Below are positions 1 to 5,485 of a stretch of 6,245 nt of DNA, in pieces (the stretch's first letter is position 1; each line of letters starts with the position of its first letter). The stretch is from the NCBI GenBank assembly GCA_003241485.1, contig QFQD01000113.1, positions 1 through 6,245 of the forward strand, written 5' to 3'. Under the pieces are notes generated by a model. It saw nothing but the letters and a program-made list of their open reading frames with translations, searched no databases and was not told the DNA's origin. Position numbers and translations under genes: made by a program. The DNA comes from Ancylobacter novellus. Its GTDB lineage: Bacteria; Pseudomonadota; Alphaproteobacteria; Rhizobiales; Xanthobacteraceae.

Positions 1-350
1 AGGGCGAAGGAGGTCACGATCAGGAAGGCGGGGTATTCCCAGCCGCCGCCAGTGGCCGAGAACACCCAGCCATTGGGAATGTGCACGCTCGCCGCCGCCG
101 CCATCACCGGAATGAGCAGCAGCGCGACGTGACGGGCGTAGACGCCGAGAACGATGAGCAGGCCGCCGATAAGTTCGATGAGAATGACCGGTCCGGCCAG
201 CCCGGTGGGAAAGCCGACGCTGCCGAGATAGCCGGCAAAGCCACCAACGGTGAAGACGAAGTACTTCATGAGGGCATGCGAAACCCACATGGCGCCCAGC
301 GCGACACGCAGGAGGAAGACGCCATAAGGCGCCGAGTTCTTGTCGATCAT
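1..350 (-). CDS. DoxX family membrane protein (3' end outside window)
   Basis: I translated this partial gene directly from the minus strand. It begins at the ATG at 350 and runs off the window after 116 codons without a stop. The N-terminus FLLRVALGAMWVSHALMKY (about residues 12-30) and the segment LIELIGGLLIVLGVYAR (about 57-73) match the DoxX/DoxD pattern of a first membrane helix with an early Arg and a later Glu-Gly-Gly helix. Three hydrophobic segments are visible, at about 11-29, 52-70 and 74-89. The family has four helices and about 130-150 residues, so roughly the last quarter is missing. The start is supported by AAGGA at 358-362, 7 nt upstream. DoxX proteins are inner-membrane proteins linked to quinone- or thiol-related redox functions, and the specific role is unknown here. 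It is transcribed in the same direction as the secreted-protein gene but 206 bp away, so it probably has its own promoter. Confidence 0.88.
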   Translation of the reverse strand, partial: MIDKNSAPYGVFLLRVALGAMWVSHALMKYFVFTVGGFAGYLGSVGFPTGLAGPVILIELIGGLLIVLGVYARHVALLLIPVMAAAASVHIPNGWVFSATGGGWEYPAFLIVTSFA

Positions 351-357
351 GGCTCGA

Positions 358-362
358 TCCTT
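358..362 (-). promoter_or_regulatory. Shine-Dalgarno of the doxX-family gene
   Basis: On the minus strand AAGGA lies 7 nt before the ATG at 350. It fixes the start of a gene whose other end is outside the window. Confidence 0.65.
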
Positions 363-455
363 GGAAAGTCAGCGACAGGGAGGCGGATGCCGGCGGGGTC
401 GCCCATTTCTGGGTTTCCCCTGCGCTCCGTTTGATGACGCCAAGCTAATCGAGCC

Positions 456-507
456 TGATACGCAATGCGATAATCAAAAATATCCGACCCATCTTGCAAA
501 ACTGCAA
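456..507 (-). promoter_or_regulatory. Candidate promoter/operator region of the doxX-family gene with two dyads
   Basis: This is the most AT-rich part of the 206-bp gap upstream of the doxX-family gene. It holds two inverted repeats: TTGCA-AAAC-TGCAA at 494-507, and an imperfect dyad with TGAT at 456-459, ATCA at 473-476 and a CGCAATGCG core at 461-469. They are centred about 35 bp apart, with the AT-rich run at 471-485 between them. Paired sites of this kind are seen with LysR-type regulators, but no regulator gene lies in the window, so the regulator class is only inferred. I could not pick convincing -35 and -10 boxes. Confidence 0.35.
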
Positions 508-556
508 TACAGCGTCAGGCATATGTTGCCGGCCGCCCGTGAGGCGCGGCAGGACC

Positions 557-1084
557 TCAGTGCTGGTCGGCGGGAGGGGCCATCTCGTTGGCGACGGTCA
601 CTTCCACCGTCGGCGCGGCGCTGGCGGTTTCCGTGCTCTTGGGAACCGCCCGCTCGGCGAGGCGCGTGCGGCCATTGCCGCGGTTGAACTCGCACCACAG
701 CCGGTCGGCACCGGCGAGATTGCCGCGGAAAGCCTTGTCGCTCAGCTTGTCGAGCTCGAAGCAGGGCTGGAAGGCGAGGCCCTTCACCTTGGCGCACACC
801 TTGTCGCCCTTCACCAGAATGGTGCCGGCCGGCAGCGTCACGTAGCGGGCATTGCCCTTGCCGCGCATCTGGATGGTCCCGGCGACGGAGCCGTCCGGCA
901 TGATGCGGCCGGCACCGGCGGTGCCCTCATAGCAGGAATAGGAGAAGGTGCGGCCATAGACGAAGCGCTGTGCCGCGTCGACATTCATCGGCTCGGCCGA
1001 GACCGGCGCCGCCGCCACGAGGGCGGGAGCTGCGAGGCACAGGGCGGCCATGAAGGCAGAATGAGCGCGCATAAGGGTTTCCAT
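557..1084 (-). CDS. Small secreted four-cysteine protein of unknown function
   Basis: Function not recognised. The 175-residue product starts with a typical Sec signal peptide: Arg6, a hydrophobic core at about 11-26, and a likely cleavage after PVSA at about residue 30. The mature part of about 145 residues contains four cysteines (51, 97, 108, 131), a number compatible with two disulfide bonds in the periplasm. A Gly-rich stretch (EGTAGAGRIMPDGSVAGT, 53-70) is followed by alternating polar and hydrophobic residues suggestive of beta strands. The last 30 or so residues are Ala/Pro/Thr-rich and probably disordered. I recall similar short secreted proteins with the pattern SxxCYxGxxGAGRI...DGSV from other Hyphomicrobiales, without a known role. 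The start is uncertain: ATG at 1072 (Met5) also gives a complete signal peptide and has GGAA a few nt upstream, while the ATG at 1084 has only a weak AGAAG 10 nt away. The gene stands alone, with gaps of about 205 bp on both sides. Confidence 0.75.
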   Translation of the reverse strand: METLMRAHSAFMAALCLAAPALVAAAPVSAEPMNVDAAQRFVYGRTFSYSCYEGTAGAGRIMPDGSVAGTIQMRGKGNARYVTLPAGTILVKGDKVCAKVKGLAFQPCFELDKLSDKAFRGNLAGADRLWCEFNRGNGRTRLAERAVPKSTETASAAPTVEVTVANEMAPPADQH

Positions 1085-1101
1085 CGTCGATCAGCTTCTA
1101 C

Positions 1102-1130
1102 GTTGCGCCGCGAAAGCCCTATCTTGTCAA
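1102..1130 (-). promoter_or_regulatory. Possible promoter of the secreted-protein gene
   Basis: The minus strand carries a perfect TTGACA at 1125-1130, about 40 bp before the start codon. A hexamer 17 nt downstream (CGCAAC, 1102-1107) is a poor -10 match, so only the -35 element is persuasive. Confidence 0.3.
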
Positions 1131-1217
1131 GCCAGAGCAAGCCCTTCGACACGCAGCAGGACGCATGGAGAACGCTTGCTGTGGCGCCGACGCAACGACT
1201 TCGGCACCACGACACCA

Positions 1218-1230
1218 TGTTGCAGCAACA
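1218..1230. repeat. 13-bp palindrome, possible operator
   Basis: TGTTGC-A-GCAACA is a perfect dyad around a central A. It lies 134-146 bp upstream of the secreted-protein start and directly beside a second short dyad, GGGT-TAAC-ACCC at 1231-1242. It could be a regulator site or the base of a structured RNA. Dyads of this length also arise by chance, so the call is weak. Confidence 0.25.
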
Positions 1231-1255
1231 GGGTTAACACCCGGCAAACATCGAG

Positions 1256-1285
1256 GCCCGCACCCGGGGCGCCTCGACTGCGGGC
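1256..1285 (-). terminator. Possible hairpin terminator after the MFS gene
   Basis: GCCCGCA at 1256-1262 pairs with TGCGGGC at 1279-1285, a 7-bp GC stem that begins 4 nt past the MFS stop codon. The loop (1263-1278) contains the self-complementary GGCGCC. No T-run follows on the minus strand, so it is not a classical intrinsic terminator. It could slow polymerase or protect the 3' end. Confidence 0.35.
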
Positions 1286-1289
1286 GGTT

Positions 1290-2549
1290 TCACGCCGGCT
1301 GGGCGGCCCGATCGACCGGCCGCTCCACCGGCCGCTCGACGATGGGAAGGTTGATCGCCGCCGAGGCGAAGCTCAGCGCCACGGAGAGCCACCATACGAG
1401 ATCGTAGGAGCCGAGCTTTTCATAGAGCAGGCCACCCAGCCACACGCCGAGGAAGCCGCCCACCTGGTGCGAGAAGAAAGCGAAGCCGTACAGCATGGCG
1501 AGATAGCGCGTGCCGAACATCAGCATCACCAGCCCCGAGGTCGGCGGCACGGTCGACAGCCAAAGCAGCCCGAGCACGATGCCGAAGCCGATCGACACCA
1601 CGGGGGACGCCGGCAGCAGCACGAAGACCGCGATGGCGACGCCGCGCGCGAAATAGATGGCTGCCAGCAGATAGCGGCGCGGCATGCGGCTCGACAGCCA
1701 GCCCGATCCCAGCGAGCCCACCATATTGGCGAGGCCGATTGCGGCCAGCGTCCAGCCGCCAATGGCGATAGAAAGGCCACGGTCGTTGAGATAAGCCGGC
1801 AGGTGCGTGGTGACGAAGGCGAGCTGGAAACCGCAGGTGAAGAAGCCGAGCACCAGCAGCACATAGGAGCGATGGCGGAACGCCTCGCTGAGCGCCGCGC
1901 CGATCGACTGCGGCCGCTCCTCGCCGGCCTTGGGCCGAGCCGGCGCATTGGCCAGCGCCAGCGAGAACGGCATCACCAGCAGCATGACGACGCCGAAGAT
2001 GACCAGCGTCTCGTGCCAGCCGATGCTGGCATTCAGCCCCGCCGCCAGCGGGGGAAACAGGAACTGGCCGAAGGAGCCCGCCGCCGTACCGGCGCCGAAG
2101 GCCATGGGCCGCCAGCGCTCCGGCAGCATCTTGCCGAAGGCGGCGAGCACGATGTTGAAGGAACAGCCCGACAGGCCGAAGCCGACAAGGCCGCCAGCCG
2201 ACATAAACAGCAGCGACGGCGTCGAGGCATAGGCCATCAGCACCAGCCCGAGCGCGTAGAGCGCCGCGCCGACGCAGAGCACGCGCATGACGCCGAAACG
2301 GTCGGCAATGGCGCCGGCGAACGGCGTGCCCACGCCCCAGAGCAGGTTCTGGATCGCGATGGCGAAGCCGAACGTGTCGCGCCCCCAGCCGAATTCGCCG
2401 GTCATCGGCAGCAGGAAAATGCCGGAGGAGGCGCGCGGGCCGAAGGTGAGCATGGCGATCATGCAGCCGCACAGCACCACGAGAAGCGGCGCGCGCGCCG
2501 CAAGGCTCGGGCGGGCGGGGGCGGCGGCGCTGGAAGACGGGCGGGGCAT
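1290..2549 (-). CDS. Major facilitator superfamily transporter
   Basis: This 419-residue inner-membrane secondary transporter has about twelve hydrophobic segments in two six-helix halves. They are separated by a polar loop at about 201-227 (ANAPARPKAGEERPQ). The MFS signature between helices 2 and 3 is visible as GAIADRFGVMR (79-89), with a weaker echo in the second half (GSGWLSSRMPRR, 281-292). SHQVGGFLGVWLGG (360-373) in helix 11 is common in MFS proteins of the MFS_1 / monocarboxylate-like type. Substrate cannot be read from the sequence. I chose the ATG at 2549 because AAAGG lies 6 nt upstream (2556-2560). The frame extends 64 codons further upstream, but that part is Arg-rich, non-hydrophobic and unlike an MFS N-terminus. 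The C-terminus ends in a tandem repeat, VERPVERPVDR. It diverges from the L,D-transpeptidase gene. A link to the nearby arsenic operon is not supported, since another gene lies between. Confidence 0.9.
   Translation of the reverse strand: MPRPSSSAAAPARPSLAARAPLLVVLCGCMIAMLTFGPRASSGIFLLPMTGEFGWGRDTFGFAIAIQNLLWGVGTPFAGAIADRFGVMRVLCVGAALYALGLVLMAYASTPSLLFMSAGGLVGFGLSGCSFNIVLAAFGKMLPERWRPMAFGAGTAAGSFGQFLFPPLAAGLNASIGWHETLVIFGVVMLLVMPFSLALANAPARPKAGEERPQSIGAALSEAFRHRSYVLLVLGFFTCGFQLAFVTTHLPAYLNDRGLSIAIGGWTLAAIGLANMVGSLGSGWLSSRMPRRYLLAAIYFARGVAIAVFVLLPASPVVSIGFGIVLGLLWLSTVPPTSGLVMLMFGTRYLAMLYGFAFFSHQVGGFLGVWLGGLLYEKLGSYDLVWWLSVALSFASAAINLPIVERPVERPVDRAAQPA
1314..1337. repeat. Two tandem 12-bp units in the MFS C-terminal codons
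   Basis: GACCGGCCGCTC (1314-1325) is followed directly by CACCGGCCGCTC (1326-1337). The two copies differ at one base. They encode the tail VERPVERPVDR. This looks like a small in-frame duplication in an unconstrained cytoplasmic tail. Confidence 0.6.
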
Positions 2550-2856
2550 GTCGAACCTTTCCCGGTCACGCGGGTGTGCCACGGTGCGCATGCGTGGCCA
2601 GCTTTTTGAACCCGTCAGCTCTGTGGAATAGGCCCGCCGCCGGTTCAAGTGAAACAAATTGTTTTGAGGCTCACCATCAGGAAAAGCGATCCATCCCGCG
2701 CCGCGGCGTGCTGCGGCTTCTCGGCCACAGCGCCTGGGCAAATGCCCTCCATAACGCCTCCGTGAAGCCCGCCGGGGAAGCGCAGGCGGTTTCGCGGGTT
2801 ATACGGGGACGACGCCTTTCCAATGCCCCTGTCCGATACCCCGGTTGCCCTTGCCC
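2550..2856. other. 307-bp divergent intergenic region between MFS and L,D-transpeptidase
   Basis: This gap must hold the promoters of both the minus-strand MFS gene and the plus-strand transpeptidase gene. Visible content: the MFS ribosome-binding site AAAGG at 2556-2560, an AT-rich palindrome at 2652-2664, and a lone -10-like TATACG at 2800-2805 on the plus strand without a good -35 partner. Several reading frames cross it, but none has a ribosome-binding site together with a recognisable protein. I see no RNA gene. Confidence 0.5.
2652..2664. promoter_or_regulatory. AT-rich 13-bp palindrome, candidate operator
   Basis: AAACAA-A-TTGTTT is a perfect dyad around a central A. It is conspicuous because the surroundings are strongly GC-rich. 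It lies about 105-115 bp upstream of the MFS start and about 190 bp upstream of the transpeptidase start, in the shared control region. A transcription-factor site is plausible, but the factor is unknown. Confidence 0.35.
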
Positions 2857-3540
2857 ATGTCCCTTGATCGTCGCCTGTTCCTGCTCTCGGCCCCGCTTGC
2901 CCTCGCCGCCTGCACCACCACCCAGAGCCCGCGCGTCAGCCGCGTTCTGCCGCCGTCGATGGATCCGCAGTTCCTGAGCATGTACGGGGCGATCAATGAC
3001 GAGCCCTTCCCCGTGCCGGCCGTCGACTTGTCGGAGGTCGACCCCCGCTTCCTGCGTCAGGAAGTGGATTTCCGCACGCAATATCAGCCGGGCACGATCG
3101 TGGTCGATCCGAATGAGCGCCATGCCTATCTGGTGATGGCGAACAACCGGGCGCTGCGCTACGGCGTGGGCGTGGGCAAGCAGGAAGGCTTCAACTTCCG
3201 CGGCGAAGGCGTGATCGCCCGCAAGGCGGTGTGGCCGCGCTGGACGCCGACCCCGGCGATGATCGCCCGCGAACCGGAGCGCTATGGCCCCTATGCCGCC
3301 GGCATGCCGGGTGGCGAAACCAACCCGCTCGGGCCCCGTGCGCTTTACATCTACAAGGACGGCCAGGACACGCTCTACCGCCTGCATGGCACGACGGAGC
3401 CGTGGACCATCGGCACCATGGTCTCCTCCGGCTGCATCCGCTTCATGAATCAGGACATCATCGACCTGTACCGCCGCGTGCCGACCGGCACCAAGGTGGT
3501 CGTACTGCCCGCCACCGGCGCGGGGAACGGCGTCAGCTGA
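2857..3540 (+). CDS. L,D-transpeptidase (YkuD domain) lipoprotein
   Basis: This 227-residue envelope enzyme is of the ErfK/YbiS/YcfS/YnhG type. The family makes 3-3 peptidoglycan cross-links or attaches lipoproteins to the wall, using a catalytic cysteine. The N-terminus, MSLDRRLFLLSAPLALAAC, has a twin-Arg-like DRRLFL and an LAAC lipobox with the lipid-bearing Cys at 19. The YkuD domain spans about residues 79-216. Its signature is complete: GGETNPLGPRALYIY (152-166), then HGT (His177) and SSGCIRF (Ser190-Ser191-Gly192-Cys193-Ile194-Arg195), with Asn198 after it. Cys193 is the expected nucleophile, with His177 and Arg195 as its partners. An in-frame TTG at 2845 would add four residues, but the ATG at 2857 gives the cleaner signal peptide. 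No Shine-Dalgarno is visible before either start. The gene converges on acr3 with 46 bp between stop codons. Whether it cross-links or anchors proteins cannot be decided here. Confidence 0.93.
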   Translation: MSLDRRLFLLSAPLALAACTTTQSPRVSRVLPPSMDPQFLSMYGAINDEPFPVPAVDLSEVDPRFLRQEVDFRTQYQPGTIVVDPNERHAYLVMANNRALRYGVGVGKQEGFNFRGEGVIARKAVWPRWTPTPAMIAREPERYGPYAAGMPGGETNPLGPRALYIYKDGQDTLYRLHGTTEPWTIGTMVSSGCIRFMNQDIIDLYRRVPTGTKVVVLPATGAGNGVS

Positions 3541-3547
3541 CGCCGTT
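3526..3547. repeat. Perfect 22-bp palindrome spanning the L,D-transpeptidase stop codon
   Basis: AACGGCGTCAG (3526-3536) is followed without a spacer by its exact reverse complement (3537-3547). The TGA stop at 3538-3540 lies inside the right arm. As RNA it can form a 9-bp GC-rich stem with an AGCT tetraloop. It sits between two convergent genes, so a two-way terminator is the simplest reading, although no T-run follows on either side. A dimeric protein site is possible. Confidence 0.6.
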
Positions 3548-3552
3548 GCCAC

Positions 3553-3571
3553 CCCTCGGGTTAGGCGAGGG
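3553..3571. terminator. Second hairpin in the convergent gap between ldt and acr3
   Basis: CCCTCG (3553-3558) pairs with CGAGGG (3566-3571) across a 7-nt loop. It follows the 22-bp palindrome by 5 bp and lies within the 46-bp gap between the two stop codons. The position fits a terminator for either direction, but there is no T-run. Confidence 0.4.
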
Positions 3572-3586
3572 TCGACGCCCGTGATG

Positions 3587-4645
3587 TCATGACGGCCGTG
3601 CCGGCGTCGTCTCGCGCGCACCGGCGTCGCGCTCATACCAGCCCTTCGAGCGGTTCACGATCCAGACGACCGTCAGCATGACCGGCACTTCGATCAGCAC
3701 ACCCACCACGGTCGCCAGCGCCGCACCGGAATGAAGGCCGAACAGGCTGATCGCCGCAGCGACCGCCAGTTCAAAGAAGTTGGATGCGCCGATCAACGCC
3801 GAGGGCCCCGCGACGCAGTGCTTCTCTCCCGCCAGCCGGTTGAGAATGTAGGCCAGCCCGGCATTGAGATAGACCTGGATCAGGATCGGCACCGCCAGCA
3901 ACCCGATGATGAGCGGCTGCCGGACGATCTGCTCGCCCTGAAAGCCGAACAGCAGCACAAGTGTTGCCAGTAGCGACACCAGTGACACGGGCTGGAGGAA
4001 GGCGAGAACCCGGGACAGCGCTACCTCGCCACCCGAGCGCAGGACCCAGCGACGGATCAGCTGAGCGAGCGCTACCGGCACCACGATGTACAGCAGCACG
4101 GACAGCAGCAGCGTGTCCCACGGCACCGTTATCGCCGAGAGCCCCAGCAGCAGTCCGACGATGGGAGCGAACGCCACCACCATGATGGCGTCATTGAGCG
4201 CGACCTGGCTGAGCGTGAAGTTCGGTTCGCCACGGGTCAGGTTCGACCAGACAAACACCATGGCGGTGCAGGGCGCGGCGGCGAGGATGATGAGGCCGGC
4301 AATATAGCTTTCGATCTGATCGGCCGGCAGCCAGGGGCGAAACAGCCAGCCGATGAAAAGCCAGCCAAGCACCGCCATCGAGAACGGCTTGACGGCCCAG
4401 TTGACGAACAGGGTGACGCCGATGCCCCGCCAATGCTGCCCGACCTCCGCCATGGCGGCGAAGTCGATGCGCAGCAGCATCGGGATGATCATCAGCCAGA
4501 TGAGCACGGCAACGGGCAGATTGACGTTGGACACCTCCGCCGCCGCCACGGCCTGGAACAGGTCCGGCAGCCAGTGCCCGAGAGTCACCCCGACGAGAAT
4601 GCACAGGGCGACCCACAGCGTGAGGTAACGTTCAAATATCGACAT
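3587..4645 (-). CDS. acr3: Arsenite efflux transporter Acr3
   Basis: This inner-membrane exporter of trivalent arsenic belongs to the ACR3 branch of the BART superfamily. The 352 residues and about ten hydrophobic segments match the usual family size. The conserved region around helix 4 reads LAAAPCTAMVFVWSNLTRGE (121-140) with Cys126, the position known in characterised Acr3 proteins to be needed for arsenite transport. It is followed by NFTLSQVALND (142-152). Further family hallmarks are GASNFFELAVA (286-296) and GVLIEVPVML (315-324), with the conserved Glu319 in a late helix. I chose the ATG at 4645 because GAGGA (4650-4654) lies 4 nt upstream. The longer open frame to 4744 adds a basic non-membrane stretch inside the previous gene. 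It is the last gene of the ars operon, 7 bp after the arsC-arsN2 stop, and its ribosome-binding site overlaps that stop codon, so coupled translation is likely. Confidence 0.95.
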   Translation of the reverse strand: MSIFERYLTLWVALCILVGVTLGHWLPDLFQAVAAAEVSNVNLPVAVLIWLMIIPMLLRIDFAAMAEVGQHWRGIGVTLFVNWAVKPFSMAVLGWLFIGWLFRPWLPADQIESYIAGLIILAAAPCTAMVFVWSNLTRGEPNFTLSQVALNDAIMVVAFAPIVGLLLGLSAITVPWDTLLLSVLLYIVVPVALAQLIRRWVLRSGGEVALSRVLAFLQPVSLVSLLATLVLLFGFQGEQIVRQPLIIGLLAVPILIQVYLNAGLAYILNRLAGEKHCVAGPSALIGASNFFELAVAAAISLFGLHSGAALATVVGVLIEVPVMLTVVWIVNRSKGWYERDAGARETTPARPS

Positions 4646-4649
4646 GGCG

Positions 4650-4654
4650 TCCTC
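4650..4654 (-). promoter_or_regulatory. Shine-Dalgarno of acr3 overlapping the upstream stop codon
   Basis: On the minus strand TGAGGA combines the TGA stop of arsC-arsN2 (4655-4653) with the GAGGA that serves acr3. Ribosomes ending on the fusion gene would stop exactly where acr3 initiation begins, which decides the acr3 start at 4645. Confidence 0.7.
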
Positions 4655-5480
4655 AGAGCGTGATGCGACGGCGCAGGAGCGCGGCGGTCGAAGGGCACAG
4701 CGTGGCAGCCTGGGGGCTTTGCCGGATCGCTTCGGGAGCGTCATCGCGCGGCACAGCCTTGAAGCCCATGCGCTCGAAGAAGGCCGAGGCGGCGCTGGTG
4801 AGAAGCCATGCCTGACGTGCCCCCTCGTCGAACGCCCGGCTCATCAGCAGCAGCACGATATTGCGGCCAGCGCCGACGCCGCGCATCTCTGGCATCACCA
4901 CGACCGAACGGATGAGCACGTCCTCGCCATGGCGCTCGAAGCCGCCATAGCCGACAAGCCTGCCCCCGAGAGTGCGGAAGGCGAAGAACCGGCCGGGCGA
5001 ATTCCAGAGATCATCCGTGGGCAGTTCCGCCGACCGCAGCGCCTTCGCCAGACGCGGCTCCCGCGGGGACACCTGCTCATCGCGCAGGAACGGGCTGCCA
5101 TCGTCCTTGTCGAGGTCCACCGTTGGCGGCAGCGGAACGATGTCCAGCACGGTTTCCGAGGGGCGGCAGAGTTTTACCCCCAGCGGCGTGACGACGAGCG
5201 GCCGGTTGATGAGGATCGGGTGGGCCTCTATCGCAGCCAGCAGCGCCTGCGCGTCCAGCGACGGATCGCCCAGCCCCAGTTCGTCGAAGGGGGTGCCGCG
5301 TTCGCGCAGAAGATCGCGCAGCGGCACGCCCATCCGCTCGGCCAGCTGGACCAGCAGGGCCCGGCTGGGCGGCGTCTTCAGATACTCGATGACATGCGGC
5401 TCGATGCCGGCATGACGCAGCAGTGCCAGCGTGTTGCGCGAGGTGCCGCAGTCCGGGTTGTGATAGACGATGACATCCAT
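4653..5480 (-). CDS. arsC: Fusion of glutaredoxin-type arsenate reductase ArsC and ArsN2-like GNAT acetyltransferase
   Basis: One uninterrupted 275-residue frame holds two domains. Residues 1 to about 133 are a full ArsC of the E. coli R773 type, which reduces arsenate with glutathione and glutaredoxin. Catalytic Cys11 lies in YHNPDCGTSRNT, and the three arginines that hold arsenate in the family are present as Arg59, Arg93 (INRP) and Arg106 (LCRPSE). After a short linker, about 140-275 is a GNAT fold with the acetyl-CoA loop RGVGAG (200-205) preceded by the strand LIRSVVVMPEM. The later segments WLLTSAASAFFERMGF (225-240), VPRDDAPEAIR (243-253) and LCPSTA (261-266) match what I know of ArsN2 proteins from arsenic operons. 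The acetylated substrate is unknown. ArsN1 relatives modify organoarsenical or phosphinothricin amino groups, but transferring that activity here would be speculation. The gene starts 5 nt after the arsC stop with no clear Shine-Dalgarno, so it probably depends on coupled translation. A sequencing error is unlikely, because both domains are intact in one frame. Confidence 0.93.
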   Translation of the reverse strand: MDVIVYHNPDCGTSRNTLALLRHAGIEPHVIEYLKTPPSRALLVQLAERMGVPLRDLLRERGTPFDELGLGDPSLDAQALLAAIEAHPILINRPLVVTPLGVKLCRPSETVLDIVPLPPTVDLDKDDGSPFLRDEQVSPREPRLAKALRSAELPTDDLWNSPGRFFAFRTLGGRLVGYGGFERHGEDVLIRSVVVMPEMRGVGAGRNIVLLLMSRAFDEGARQAWLLTSAASAFFERMGFKAVPRDDAPEAIRQSPQAATLCPSTAALLRRRITL

Positions 5481-5485
5481 GATCG

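Noticed and set aside
532..550. Short hairpin just after the secreted-protein gene (GCCGC/GCGGC)
   Set aside because: The stem is only 5 bp with a 9-nt loop and no T-run. Such stems are expected by chance at this GC content.
494..1237. Plus-strand reading frame of 247 codons over the secreted-protein gene
   Set aside because: It has no signal, domain or ribosome-binding site. The minus-strand product has a proper signal peptide and evenly placed cysteines.
1290..2549. MFS gene as an arsenic-linked transporter such as ArsJ or ArsK
   Set aside because: It is separated from the ars operon by a plus-strand transpeptidase gene, is not cotranscribed with it, and shows no cysteine or motif tying it to arsenic.
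1176..2609. Long plus-strand reading frame of 477 codons opposite the MFS gene
   Set aside because: Its product is rich in His, Arg, Glu and Gln with no domain, typical of the antisense frame of a GC-rich membrane-protein gene. The minus strand encodes a clear 12-TM transporter with a ribosome-binding site.
2550..2741. N-terminal extension of the MFS frame by 64 codons
   Set aside because: The extension is Arg-rich and not membrane-like, it covers the likely promoter region, and the ATG at 2549 has a well-spaced AAAGG.
2677..3636. Minus-strand reading frame of 319 codons over the L,D-transpeptidase
   Set aside because: It is a His/Arg/Ala-rich shadow. The plus strand carries the full YkuD active-site motif and a lipobox.
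4646..4744. N-terminal extension of the acr3 frame by 33 codons
   Set aside because: It lies within the coding sequence of arsC-arsN2 and encodes a basic stretch not found in Acr3. The ATG at 4645 has GAGGA 4 nt upstream and gives the normal family length.
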